Position numbers and translations under genes: made by a program. The notes under the pieces were generated by a model. It saw only the letters and a program-made list of their open reading frames with translations. It did no database searches and was not told where the DNA came from. Below, piece by piece: positions 19,729 through 27,957 of a stretch of 31,895 nucleotides of DNA (its first letter is position 1; every line of letters begins with the position of its first letter). The stretch is taken from IMG/VR virus record IMGVR_UViG_3300026519_000474, positions 1-31,895 of that record. The stretch is one strand, 5' to 3'. Origin of the DNA: a virus.

Positions 19729-20199
19729 TTATGCTTTCCCCTTCTCCGTGTTGCGCTCCGCGTTGCGCGCCTGCCACTCTTCCCGCATGTCTTCCGTGGT
19801 GATCTTGATGCCATGCGCACCGGGAACATAGCGCTTGTGCCACGCCCCCTTGCACCAGTGCGTGTTCTGCACCAGCTCCCCAGGCGACTTGTCTTTCAGG
19901 ACCTGCCACACCTTGCGCAGCATGTCGGCTTCGGGGCTGTCCTCATCCAGGTCGTCCGCAAACAGGAAGGCCGCCTCCGTGATCGGCTTGCTGCCCCGGT
20001 ATTTGCACATGTGGTAGACGGAAGGCAGCACGGGGCCATAATCCCATGCTTCGAAGTCCTCACTCACCAAGCGCTCGCCCTTTGTGCCTGTATAGGCCAT
20101 GTCGGCCAGATACAGCAGCTTCTGTAGCTTCAGGTTCGAGAGCGTATAGCCACTCAATTTCGCCAGATATTTGGCAGCGGCATCAGGCTTGATGGTCAT
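19729..20199 (-). CDS. Panacea-domain (SocA/GepA-like) antitoxin, module 2
   Basis: A 156-residue protein with the Panacea/DUF4065 pattern: LSNLKLQKLLYLADMAYTGT, then VSEDFEAWDYGPVLPSVYHM and KYRGSKPITEAAF. The C-terminal part (WCKGAWHKRYVPGAHGIKIT) is also typical of this family. It belongs to the GepA-like branch and differs clearly from the module 1 antitoxin. GGAGGAGATCGCC gives a strong RBS, so antitoxin should exceed toxin. The upstream gap (20200-20294) is A/T-rich and has small dyads (CCCTTTGCAAGGG; AACATGGGTGTT) that may serve autoregulation. Confidence 0.8.
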   Translation of the reverse strand: MTIKPDAAAKYLAKLSGYTLSNLKLQKLLYLADMAYTGTKGERLVSEDFEAWDYGPVLPSVYHMCKYRGSKPITEAAFLFADDLDEDSPEADMLRKVWQVLKDKSPGELVQNTHWCKGAWHKRYVPGAHGIKITTEDMREEWQARNAERNTEKGKA

Positions 20200-20294
20200 G
20201 GCGATCTCCTCCCTTGCAAAGGGAACCTACCATTTATCAACATGGGTGTTAATGAAAAGTTGACAATCATCGCAACTCATGCTCGTGCCGCGCC

Positions 20295-20746
20295 TTACCT
20301 CTGCCCACCCACTGCCATTACCTGGGCGATGCGCGCGGCCTCGCGGTGCCACTCGATGGCCTCGCTGGCAGGTAGCCGCCGCACGTCGGAAAGCGGCGTA
20401 TGTAGCACCGCCGCCACCTCCGCCGCCAGCGCCCGCCAGGTCAGGCCGCGCTGGCGACCGCCGGCGTTTCCCGCGGCCCCTCGTCCTCGCCGGCGGAGTC
20501 CTCCAGCAAAGGGGCAGCGGCCTCCGTGATGCGCGTGAAATCGGCGCGGGTGATGCGCTGCATCACCTCCATCTCCACGCCAGCCATGGAGGCCAGCAGC
20601 GCCACCGACTGGCGCAGCTCGCCGCCGCCCACCGCCTCGGCGGTGAGCATGTCGCCAACCGTCGGCTCGCGCAGCACCAGCTTGTCGATGCGCTGGCCGC
20701 CGGCCTCCACCGGCGTGCGCAGCTTCACGGTGATGGTCTTGCTCAT
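20295..20746 (-). CDS. E: Tail assembly chaperone E and E+E' (programmed -1 frameshift)
   Basis: Gene E itself runs 20746-20441 (101 aa; TAC_7-type, with LREPTVGDMLTAEAVGGGEL). In the -1 frame an open stretch continues from the slippery site to a TAA at 20295 and encodes a GpE'-like end (TWRALAAEVAAVLHTPLSDV, ASEAIEWHREAARI). The heptamer CCCTTTG (20507-20513 on the minus strand) fits X XXY YYZ with zero-frame codons CCT TTG. Shifting there gives a product of about 150 residues, close to P2 E+E' (142). In P2 the equivalent slip occurs at T TTT TTG. Both products assist tail assembly around the tape measure. Confidence 0.85.
20507..20513 (-). promoter_or_regulatory. Ribosomal slippery heptamer
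   Basis: C CCT TTG on the minus strand in the E frame (codons 79-80). After a one-base backward slip the codons are CCC and TTT, and the -1 frame is open for 70 more codons. No stop occurs in the -1 frame between the site and the E' part. Confidence 0.75.
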
Positions 20747-20759
20747 GTGATGGCCTCCG

Positions 20760-21269
20760 TCAGGTCAGCAGCATGGCGGCGCGCTGCGCGCCGGTCTGCG
20801 AGGAGCCGCCCACGCTCACCTCGAAGGGATCCATCTCCACCACCTGCTGGCCGTCGATCTCCAGCTTGTAGTAGCGGATGGCGACCTCGAAATCGGTCTC
20901 GGCCATGTCGCCCGGCTTCCAGCCGCCGGGGTCGGCCTTCTTCAGCCGCCCGCGGATGTAGGCGACGGCGGAGTGCACCGTGCCGTCCTCGTCCACCAGC
21001 GCGCCGGTAACCATGAATTCCTTCTCCCGCCCCACCGCCAGGCCGAAGAGCTTCAGCACCTGCGGGTCGAAGGCCGTCATCTTGAAGCTCATCTCCAGCT
21101 TCTCGTAGCCCAGCGGCACCTCGATGGGCATCACCATGCCGGCGTTGCGCACCTCTTCCAGTTTTTCTTCCGGCACCGGCAGGGTGATCTCGCTGGCCTG
21201 GCCGACCTTGCTCTCGCGGTCGGCCCAGATGGTGCAGTTGCGCAGGATGTAGCGCGGCAGCTCGCTCAT
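20760..21269 (-). CDS. FII: Tail tube protein FII
   Basis: A 169-residue P2 FII-type major tail tube protein (P2: 172 aa). Typical parts: LPRYILRNCTIWADRESKVG, ITLPVPEEKLEEVRNAGMVM, and YKLEIDGQQVVEMDPFEV near the end. It forms the inner tube inside the sheath. Placed between FI and E as in P2. Confidence 0.9.
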   Translation of the reverse strand: MSELPRYILRNCTIWADRESKVGQASEITLPVPEEKLEEVRNAGMVMPIEVPLGYEKLEMSFKMTAFDPQVLKLFGLAVGREKEFMVTGALVDEDGTVHSAVAYIRGRLKKADPGGWKPGDMAETDFEVAIRYYKLEIDGQQVVEMDPFEVSVGGSSQTGAQRAAMLLT

Positions 21270-21295
21270 GATCTCATCTCCTTGTGCTCAGGGCC

Positions 21296-22507
21296 TCAGG
21301 CCGCCTCGGTCAGCGGGCCGTTGTCGCCGATCTCGCTCAGCACACCGTCCAGCAGCACGTTGTAGTAGAGCGTGTTGCGATGCGCGATGATCTTGATGTC
21401 CTCCATCGGCGCCGGCGGCTCGAACTCCACCGACAGCACCACGCGCCCGCGGGCCATCTGCAGATCGTCGTTCTTCTCCGGGTCGATCCAGACATTGCCG
21501 CCCAGGATCGCCCCGAAGGCCCGCAGGTCGCGCAGGAAGGCGCGGCCCGATTCCACCAAGAACTTCAGGTTGGCCTTGGTGAATGGCCTGTCCACGAATT
21601 CCATGTAGGCCTTCTCGATGGCCTCGTTGATGAAATCCGCCGTGCGGCGGACGGAGAGGAACACCCACAGGTCATCACCGGTGGCCACCCGGTTGCCCCA
21701 AGTGATGAAGCCCTCGCCGGTGTTGATGATGGTGTTCACGCCATCGACATTGAGGTAATTGGCGTGATCGCCATAGGCCACCGCGCGGGTTACGCCGGTG
21801 ATGCCGCGGATGGGCTTGTTGGAGACAGACCACCAGAAGCCCTGCTCGCGATCCACCCGCGCCTGCACGCCGGCGAAGCGGGCGGATGCGGGCTGCGGCA
21901 CATGGGCATTGGCCGTGGTGCTCCATACCGTTACCTTCGGGTCGGTGATGTAGAGGCGCTGGCTGTTCAGCTTGCTGCGGTAGGCCTTGGCAGCGTCATC
22001 GGTGGTATCCGGGCCGTCCACGAAGGCGACGGCGCGGAGCTTCTCCGCCACCACCGCCAGCTCGGCGGCCACCGGGTTGGCGTTCGTGCCGTCAAAGGCG
22101 GAGGTGAAGCCCGGCGCGCACAGCAGCCGCGGCTTGAATTTCCAGCCGAACAGGCCCTCGGCCTTGGTGAATGCATGCACGCCGGTGCGCTGGGTGGCAT
22201 CGCCGATGATGTTGGAGGTCTGCACTGCCGGGTCGGCGTCCTCCGCCACACGCACCACGATGATGTAGGTGCCGGTCTGATCCAGCACGGCGTCCACCGC
22301 CTCCTTCAGCGTGCCGCCATCGCCCAGTGCCGCGGCCTCGGATGCCCGCTGCAGCAACACCGGCGTGTTGAGCGGGAATTTCGCCGCATCCGCCGCCGGT
22401 GCAGTGCCGATGATGCCGACCACCGCCGTTTCGGCGAGCTGCACGAGCACCGGCGTTTCCGCACTCTCGGTTACGGCGACGCCGTGATTGTAGGTCAGAT
22501 CAACCAT
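21296..22507 (-). CDS. FI: Contractile tail sheath protein FI
   Basis: A 403-residue sheath subunit (P2 FI: 396 aa). Features: YNHGVAVTESAETPVLVQLA at the start, VVGIIGTAPAADAAKFPLN, and the C-terminal domain with WIDPEKNDDLQMARGRVVLS. The presence of a sheath shows a myovirus-type contractile tail. A/T-poor as its neighbours, with an A-rich leader before the ATG. Confidence 0.9.
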   Translation of the reverse strand: MVDLTYNHGVAVTESAETPVLVQLAETAVVGIIGTAPAADAAKFPLNTPVLLQRASEAAALGDGGTLKEAVDAVLDQTGTYIIVVRVAEDADPAVQTSNIIGDATQRTGVHAFTKAEGLFGWKFKPRLLCAPGFTSAFDGTNANPVAAELAVVAEKLRAVAFVDGPDTTDDAAKAYRSKLNSQRLYITDPKVTVWSTTANAHVPQPASARFAGVQARVDREQGFWWSVSNKPIRGITGVTRAVAYGDHANYLNVDGVNTIINTGEGFITWGNRVATGDDLWVFLSVRRTADFINEAIEKAYMEFVDRPFTKANLKFLVESGRAFLRDLRAFGAILGGNVWIDPEKNDDLQMARGRVVLSVEFEPPAPMEDIKIIAHRNTLYYNVLLDGVLSEIGDNGPLTEAA

Positions 22508-22579
22508 TTTTTGGTCTCCTCAAGCAAAAGGCCCGCCGTGGGGCGGGCCGGCAGGGTCATCTGCGGCTGCTGGCAGCGC

Positions 22580-23182
22580 TCACTGCTGCAATGCCTGGGC
22601 GGCCTGCTGCACCTCGCTCACGAGGGCGTCGGCGGCGGCCTGCTTGGCGGCCTCGTCAGCCGCGCCGGGCACGTCCACCTTGAGCTGCGTGCGCCTGGCC
22701 TCGGCCAGTGCGGCGAATTGCTCATAGCCCTGTGCCGCAGCGATGATGGCATCGGCCAATTGGCGCTTGGTCAGGCCGCGGACGGGAGCCTCGGCGGTCA
22801 GGAATGGATATTCCTGCGCGCTCACCGTGCCGGGGTAGCCGGCGGCGCGGTAGCGCTCCGCCTCCGCGTATTTGCGCTCGTAGCGGGCGCCACGGCTGAC
22901 CGAGGACGTGTAGACCTGGTCAGCAATCGCATCGATCCGCTGCTCGGCAGCGGCGATGATGCGCGCATCGATCACTTCCGGCGGTGGCGGGGGCGGTGGC
23001 ATCACCTGCTGACCATCCCACATGTGGCCGGGGCGGCCTGCCCAGTCGTCCGGAAACGCCTCCCACGTGCAGCCCTCTGCCGCCGGGCGGTCGAATGGGG
23101 CATCATCCGGCCAGTCCTCCACCACCTGGCGGATCAGTGAGAGGCCGGTGGTCTCGTCAAATTGCAGCTCTGCGTATTTCAT
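22580..23182 (-). CDS. Tail fibre assembly-type protein
   Basis: A 200-residue protein starting MKYAELQFDETTGL, with a Trp-containing segment (WPDDAPFDRPAAEGCTWEAF), a Pro run (PPPPPPPEVID), a helical middle and a TKRQLADAIIAAAQGYEQFA segment. This order (short beta region, proline stretch, helical DUF4376-like part) matches fibre assembly chaperones that follow fibre genes. GGAGGAGCAG precedes the ATG at 23182. It sits between the fibre genes and FI, the place of gene G in P2. Confidence 0.65.
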   Translation of the reverse strand: MKYAELQFDETTGLSLIRQVVEDWPDDAPFDRPAAEGCTWEAFPDDWAGRPGHMWDGQQVMPPPPPPPEVIDARIIAAAEQRIDAIADQVYTSSVSRGARYERKYAEAERYRAAGYPGTVSAQEYPFLTAEAPVRGLTKRQLADAIIAAAQGYEQFAALAEARRTQLKVDVPGAADEAAKQAAADALVSEVQQAAQALQQ

Positions 23183-23192
23183 CTGCTCCTCC

Positions 23193-23846
23193 TCACCATG
23201 CCAGCAGTCGCCATTCCCACCCCGGGGTGGTGGCGTCAATGTATGTGCCATTCACCAACGCCAGCCGTGGCACGCTGTCGTTGTATTGGCGCAAATCCAG
23301 GGTGATCTGTGTGTCATCGATGTAGATTTGTCTGTTCATGTTCCGTCGGGCGTCGCCCCACAGCAGAGTGCTGGTGCCAGCGGTGTAGCCCTGCACATCT
23401 GCCGTGGCCCTGAGCTCCACCGCTGCCATCAACGGGCGTGGCGACATCCCGTGCGCCACGCTGACGGTGTTGGCGATGGCCGAGGTCGCAAACCAGCCGC
23501 TGGCGAATGCGGGCGGGATCTGTGGCGGTGCCGTCGTGCTGATATGCTGCGCCGTGATGGCGCCATTGGCAATGTGATGCGTCTGGATGATGCCGGCGGC
23601 GTCATCCAATTTGGCCGCCAGGGCGGCGGCCAGACCCTGCACCTCGCTGATCTGATGCGTGTGCGCCGCCACGGTGCCGTCACTGCCGGCCAGTTGCTGC
23701 ACTTGCGCTTGCAGCGCCTGCAGATCGGCCTGCAGCTGAGCGTAGCCGCCCACCGTCGCGTCGGCCTGATCGAGCCAGGCATCGACGCGGGCAGAGAGCG
23801 CCTGCACCTCGGTGATCAGGGTGGTGATATCCGGTAGCTGCACCAT
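23193..23846 (-). CDS. Tail fibre tip or receptor-binding protein candidate
   Basis: A 217-residue protein. The N-terminal about 55 residues form a coiled coil (LITEVQALSARVDAWLDQAD; LQADLQALQAQVQQLAG), followed by an AAHTHQISEVQGLAAALAAK repeat of the kind found in phage fibres and by a beta-rich C-terminus (ASGWFATSAIANTVSVAHGM). The coiled coil predicts a trimer. As the last of three fibre genes it may be the host-contacting tip. Confidence 0.6.
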   Translation of the reverse strand: MVQLPDITTLITEVQALSARVDAWLDQADATVGGYAQLQADLQALQAQVQQLAGSDGTVAAHTHQISEVQGLAAALAAKLDDAAGIIQTHHIANGAITAQHISTTAPPQIPPAFASGWFATSAIANTVSVAHGMSPRPLMAAVELRATADVQGYTAGTSTLLWGDARRNMNRQIYIDDTQITLDLRQYNDSVPRLALVNGTYIDATTPGWEWRLLAW

Positions 23847-23865
23847 GATGTCCGTCTCCTCAATC

Positions 23866-24420
23866 TCAGAATGCGCTCACGTGGCGGCGGTGGTTCTGCA
23901 GCGCCAGCCGCAGCGCCAGCACATCAGTAGCCATCAGCGCCAGCCAGGCCTCGGCCAGCTGCTGCACGTCCGCGCCGGTGGCCAGCACGGCGGAGGGGTC
24001 GAGGCTGAGCTGGATGGCGTCTGCGCTGCTCACCTGCAGGATCATGCGGATGACCAGGTCAGTGGCGGAGCCGTCCGCCAGCACGGGCTTGTAGGTCTCC
24101 GGATGCGAGCCGATGGCCACCAGCTCGCCGGCGGCGGAATACAGCCCCACCTCCCTGATCCACCAGCCACCGGCAGAAGGCGGGATCACCGTCTCGGCGA
24201 TCACCCAGGCGGGATTATCCGCATCGATGCGCACATCAGTGAGGGCGCCGCGCCAGCGCTCGCCCGTGAGTGCGGTGGCGCTGGCCACCGGCGTGATGGG
24301 CCCACCCCCGCCATCGCCGACGGCGATCTCCGCCAGCTGCAGCGGCTGGCCACTATCAATCGCCTGCGCCAGCGCCGCCGCGCCGGCATCGGTGAGGATC
24401 ACGTGATAGGGCTGCGTCAT
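23866..24420 (-). CDS. Short tail-collar fibre protein (gpH N-terminal type)
   Basis: A 184-residue protein made of the P2 gpH-type N-terminal collar domain (DUF3751): ILTDAGAAALAQAIDSGQPL, AEIAVGDGGGG, IPPSAGGWWIREVGLYSAAG. It then ends in a helical segment without a fibre body. It is related to the N-terminus of the 460-residue fibre upstream (shared IPxxAGGWWxxxxGLxxxxGxLxAIxxxEP order), so the two genes look like an old duplication of the baseplate-attachment domain. Confidence 0.65.
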   Translation of the reverse strand: MTQPYHVILTDAGAAALAQAIDSGQPLQLAEIAVGDGGGGPITPVASATALTGERWRGALTDVRIDADNPAWVIAETVIPPSAGGWWIREVGLYSAAGELVAIGSHPETYKPVLADGSATDLVIRMILQVSSADAIQLSLDPSAVLATGADVQQLAEAWLALMATDVLALRLALQNHRRHVSAF

Positions 24421-25799
24421 GCCACGACACTCCCATCCTGCACGCGCCGCCAGTTGGTGCCATCGGAAAATGCCAGCGTCGGCCCGCCGCTTTCATCGCT
24501 GACGAACACCAGCCCGCCAGCCCCGACAGCAGATGCTGACGGCAGCGTGGCTACCGTATGGCTCGGCAAGCGCACCGCACCGTAGAATTGAGAGACAACC
24601 AGCCCGGCATTGTCCGTGATGGCTGCGGCGTCCTCGCGATACCAGGCGCCAGCGCCATCCTGCCGCCAGGCATACATCCTGAATTCCGCCGTATCGGCAT
24701 TGTCGGCACCGCGGAACGCCAGCTCGGCGCGGGCGCCGTCGAACGGCTTATAGTATGCCAGTGCGCCGGACGTTTCGCTTGTTACGCCTTCTCCGTCCGC
24801 GATCCGAATGCCCTTCGGAAAGATCGGCCCCCAGGGGGTGATGCGCATGCGATACCTTGAGGGGTCGGCAATGTCGCTGCCCTCCGAGAAAATGAGGTCA
24901 TTCTCATACAGGCCGGGCCTGCCCGCCGCGATGGTGAACATGGCGCCGGGATCTTGCGCGTTCTCGATCGTGAGGCCTTCATCCTCCCCCACCACGTGCA
25001 ATTGTCCTGCCGGGGATGCCGTGTTCACCCCCATTCTGCCTGTTGCGCCATCGATGGACAGTGCCTGCTTCCAGGTGGCGCCGTCTGCCGACACTTTCAC
25101 GGAGAAATCATCACCACCGGCCAAGCCCAGCTCGGCGCGGCCTGACCAGCCCGTCTGGAACAGCAGCGAGGCGGTGTTGGCAGCGGCGGCCTTGTTGACC
25201 TTGAACTGCACGTCGCCGGTGCCGGGGGTTACGTCGTCATAGGAGAACAGCACGGCGTCGGACTTCACGGCCAGCCGGTTGGTGGCATCGGCGGTGGCGT
25301 TGATGCCGAGCTTGCCGTCCGGCACCGGGTTGAAGGCGCCGGCTACCCACTCCCGCGTCGCCAGCGCTGTCGGTGGCACCTGCAGGCTGATGGCGCTGGC
25401 CTGGCTGACGGCCAGGCGCAGTGTCAGCGTCAGCTCGCGATGGGTGCTGACGTAGACGGGCTCCAGCGCCGCCACGGCGATGAGGTCGCCGGCATCGTCG
25501 ATCAGCCCGGCGGCGTGCAGCCACCAGCCGCCGGCCTGCTGCGGGATGACGGCGCTGATGATGACCTCGCCGGCAGCATCATCGCTGTGGATGTCCGCAG
25601 GCGCACCGCGCCAGCGCTCGCCGGGCAATGCCGTCAGCGCGGCGTCCGGCTGCCACACCGGCGACTGCGGGCTGGCCGGCGTGAATGAGCTGATGCCGCC
25701 ATCGCCGGCCACCACCTCCTCGATGCGCACGGGCTGCCCGCCGGCCAGCGCCGCGGCCACCTTGGCCTGCCCGGTATCCGTGAGGATGAGCGTGCTCAT
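24417..25799 (-). CDS. H: Main tail fibre protein
   Basis: A 460-residue protein. Residues about 1-150 form the DUF3751/gpH collar domain that binds the baseplate (ILTDTGQAKVAAALAGGQPV; IPQQAGGWWLHAAGL). The body follows with LGINATADATNRLAVKSDAV, NKAAAANTASLLFQTGWSGR and VSADGATWKQALSIDGATG, a fibre body frequent in alphaproteobacterial prophages. The C-terminus ends GGPTLAFSDGTNWRRVQDG, a common fibre tip. It overlaps both neighbours by four bases. Confidence 0.75.
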   Translation of the reverse strand: MSTLILTDTGQAKVAAALAGGQPVRIEEVVAGDGGISSFTPASPQSPVWQPDAALTALPGERWRGAPADIHSDDAAGEVIISAVIPQQAGGWWLHAAGLIDDAGDLIAVAALEPVYVSTHRELTLTLRLAVSQASAISLQVPPTALATREWVAGAFNPVPDGKLGINATADATNRLAVKSDAVLFSYDDVTPGTGDVQFKVNKAAAANTASLLFQTGWSGRAELGLAGGDDFSVKVSADGATWKQALSIDGATGRMGVNTASPAGQLHVVGEDEGLTIENAQDPGAMFTIAAGRPGLYENDLIFSEGSDIADPSRYRMRITPWGPIFPKGIRIADGEGVTSETSGALAYYKPFDGARAELAFRGADNADTAEFRMYAWRQDGAGAWYREDAAAITDNAGLVVSQFYGAVRLPSHTVATLPSASAVGAGGLVFVSDESGGPTLAFSDGTNWRRVQDGSVVA

Positions 25800-26488
25800 G
25801 CTGCCGCACCTCCCACATAGACATCACCACTCGCCACCGCAGCGCCCGCCAGCGGCGGATAGATCGTCGTGGTCTGCACGCCCGTCAGCGCCGCGCCCAT
25901 CCGCAGCGCGCCCGGCGCATCCGCCTGCCGAGGCAGCGACGGATAGATGGCCACCACCGCCCCCGCCTGCGCAGCAGCCGCCGCGCGCAAGGGGGTAGGC
26001 GCGCGCAGCCCGATGCGTAGTGTCATCGGGCGGGAGAGTGGCCGCACCGGACGCACCGTGCGGCGCACCACGCGCGCCGCATGTGCCACATCAGCCGCAC
26101 CGGCCACCTGCCAGCCATCCAGCCATGCGGTCAGCGTCCAGGTGCCGGCGGTGCGCGGCGGCGAGACCTGCCACCACTCGATGAGCTCCGCGCTGATGCC
26201 CAGCGGCTGCAGTGCCCGCTCCACTGCCGCGCGGGTGCCTTTCAGCCGGTGCACCTCCGGTGCGGCGGCAATCACCCGGCGGCGCACCTCCTCCGGCCAG
26301 GCTGGATCCCACTCATCCACCGACCACGCCCAGGCCAGCCACGGCAGCAGCTCGGCAGGGCAGCGCCAGGGATCCCACAGCGTGTCCACCGGCACCGGCA
26401 CGTCGGCCAGCCGCGCCTGCGCCGCCTCGATGGCGCGCTCCAGCGCCGTGGCATTGGCTGGCAGCAGGGATTTGTGCTGAGCGTTCAT
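25796..26488 (-). CDS. I: Tail protein I (baseplate)
   Basis: A 230-residue protein (P2 gpI: 176). The first about 125 residues match gpI: SLLPANATALERAIEAAQAR, DTLWDPWRCPAELLPWLAWA, WSVDEWDPAWPEEVRRRVI, and HRLKGTRAAVERALQPLG. The extra C-terminal about 50 residues are Ala/Gly-rich. ATG 26488 overlaps the gpJ stop. Confidence 0.85.
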   Translation of the reverse strand: MNAQHKSLLPANATALERAIEAAQARLADVPVPVDTLWDPWRCPAELLPWLAWAWSVDEWDPAWPEEVRRRVIAAAPEVHRLKGTRAAVERALQPLGISAELIEWWQVSPPRTAGTWTLTAWLDGWQVAGAADVAHAARVVRRTVRPVRPLSRPMTLRIGLRAPTPLRAAAAAQAGAVVAIYPSLPRQADAPGALRMGAALTGVQTTTIYPPLAGAAVASGDVYVGGAAA

Positions 26489-27396
26489 GCTGCGGGCTCC
26501 AGTGTCAGATTGATGGCCGTGCAATACGCCGCCTGCACCGGGCTGATCTCGATGTCCGCCGCCGGCGCACCCAGGCTCACCCGCTCCACGCCGGGCTGGG
26601 CCAGGGCGGCGTGGATGAAGCTCGTGTCCACGCTCAGGCCAATCCGATGACGCTCATCCGCGTAGCGCTGCAGCGCCTGCGCCGCCGCGGCCTCCACCAC
26701 CGCCGGGTCGGCACCCGGCAAGATGCGCAGCGTGGCGGTGATCTCGTAGGCGACAATCTCGGCGGACTGCACCATTACCTGGTCAGCCAGCGGGCGGCGC
26801 TCATCGGCGCTGATGTAGTCGCGCACCGCTGCCACCAGGTCTGCCGGGGCGCTGCCATCACCCTCGCGCGAGAGCACCACCACCAGCACCTGCGCCGGGG
26901 AGAGGCCCAGGCCGTCATCCGGGCCGTAGGCCTGCGCATCGCGCACCCGTGGATCGGCGGCCAGCGCATGATAGATGTAAGCCCCTTGCGGCCCGCAGGT
27001 GCTGAAGGCCTCCACCGCCAGCTGGATGCGCCGGCGGTATTCATCGTCCGGCTCGTAGGTGGGCGGCACCGGCGGCGTGGCATCCGGATCGCCCTCATCC
27101 AGCACCTTGCGCGCCACGCCGTAGAATGCGCCGAGATGATCCAGGTCAGCCCCCGTGGAGCGCGCCAGCATCACTGCCTGCGCCGCGTCATTGACGCGCT
27201 GGCGCAGCAGCATTTCGCGATATGCCGCCACCTCCAGCAGCTTGACGACCGGGTCGCTCTCCAGCAGCGCATCGAAATCCGGCCAGCGCTGGCGGAAGTC
27301 ATCCAGCATCTGCTGGCGGATGACCTCGTAGTCCAGCGCCTCCACCACCGCCGGGGGCGGCAGCCTGGCCAGATCGATGGCGTCGAATCTGCTCAT
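26485..27396 (-). CDS. J: Baseplate wedge protein J
   Basis: A 303-residue homologue of P2 gpJ (302 aa), the baseplate J-like wedge protein (T4 gp6 analogue). Features: FDAIDLARLPPPAVVEALDY, a middle with GADLDHLGAFYGVAR, then ALAADPRVRDAQAYGPDDGL. The start overlaps gpW by four bases, keeping the W-J-I order of P2. Confidence 0.9.
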   Translation of the reverse strand: MSRFDAIDLARLPPPAVVEALDYEVIRQQMLDDFRQRWPDFDALLESDPVVKLLEVAAYREMLLRQRVNDAAQAVMLARSTGADLDHLGAFYGVARKVLDEGDPDATPPVPPTYEPDDEYRRRIQLAVEAFSTCGPQGAYIYHALAADPRVRDAQAYGPDDGLGLSPAQVLVVVLSREGDGSAPADLVAAVRDYISADERRPLADQVMVQSAEIVAYEITATLRILPGADPAVVEAAAAQALQRYADERHRIGLSVDTSFIHAALAQPGVERVSLGAPAADIEISPVQAAYCTAINLTLEPAA

Positions 27397-27770
27397 GCCG
27401 CCAGCCTCACCACGCCATGCACGTCCTCGGCCACACTGTAGTCGCCGCGATGGCCGAGCGGATAATACGTGCCATCCAGCCGCAGGCTGATCCGCCCATC
27501 GGCATCGCCGTCCTCAATGCTGCAATGGGTGGGGCGGAAGCGCGGCTCCCAGCGGCGCATGGCCTCAGCCACGGCGGCGTAGAAAGCCAGCACCACCCGC
27601 GGCTCCATCGGCGCATCGATGAGCTGCGGCAGGCGGCTGCCGTATTCACGGCGCATCACCCGCTGCAGCAGGCGGGTGGTCAGGATGTCCTCGATGGACT
27701 GCACCACGTGCGGCCAGCCCGTGAGCGGCTTGCCGGTACGCCTGTCCATCCCCACCGCGCCAATGGTCAT
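27393..27770 (-). CDS. W: Baseplate protein W (gp25-like)
   Basis: A 125-residue protein of the gpW/gp25 lysozyme-like baseplate family (P2: 115 aa): VQSIEDILTTRLLQRVMRRE, YGSRLPQLIDAPM, then AMRRWEPRF. It belongs to the wedge of contractile baseplates. Confidence 0.9.
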   Translation of the reverse strand: MTIGAVGMDRRTGKPLTGWPHVVQSIEDILTTRLLQRVMRREYGSRLPQLIDAPMEPRVVLAFYAAVAEAMRRWEPRFRPTHCSIEDGDADGRISLRLDGTYYPLGHRGDYSVAEDVHGVVRLAA

Positions 27771-27946
27771 TTCTGCTGGCCGCCCTTCTTCTGGGCGCCG
27801 GCCTCCACCGGCTTCAGCCGCACATCATGCGGCGGCAGGTAATAGCGCGCCTGCGCCGGGTGCAGCTCGATGACATCACCCGCGGCCCGCCACTGGTGCA
27901 TGATCTCGCCATCCACCAGCACCTCGTATTTCTGCAGCTCGCTCAT
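27767..27946 (-). CDS. Small conserved-type phage protein between V and W
   Basis: A 59-residue protein starting MSELQKYEVLVDGEIMHQW, then ELHPAQARYYLPPHDVRL and a Lys/Gly/Gln-rich tail. GGAGG lies 5 bases before the ATG at 27946. It has the look of the short proteins found near connector or baseplate genes of Mu/P2-like phages, but no function is known. P2 has no gene here. Confidence 0.6.
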   Translation of the reverse strand: MSELQKYEVLVDGEIMHQWRAAGDVIELHPAQARYYLPPHDVRLKPVEAGAQKKGGQQK

Positions 27947-27957
27947 GATTGCCTCCA

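Noticed and set aside
21284-23140. 618-codon plus-strand frame opposite the sheath and fibre-assembly genes
   Set aside because: Antisense shadow of well-supported tail genes, with no domain and biased composition.
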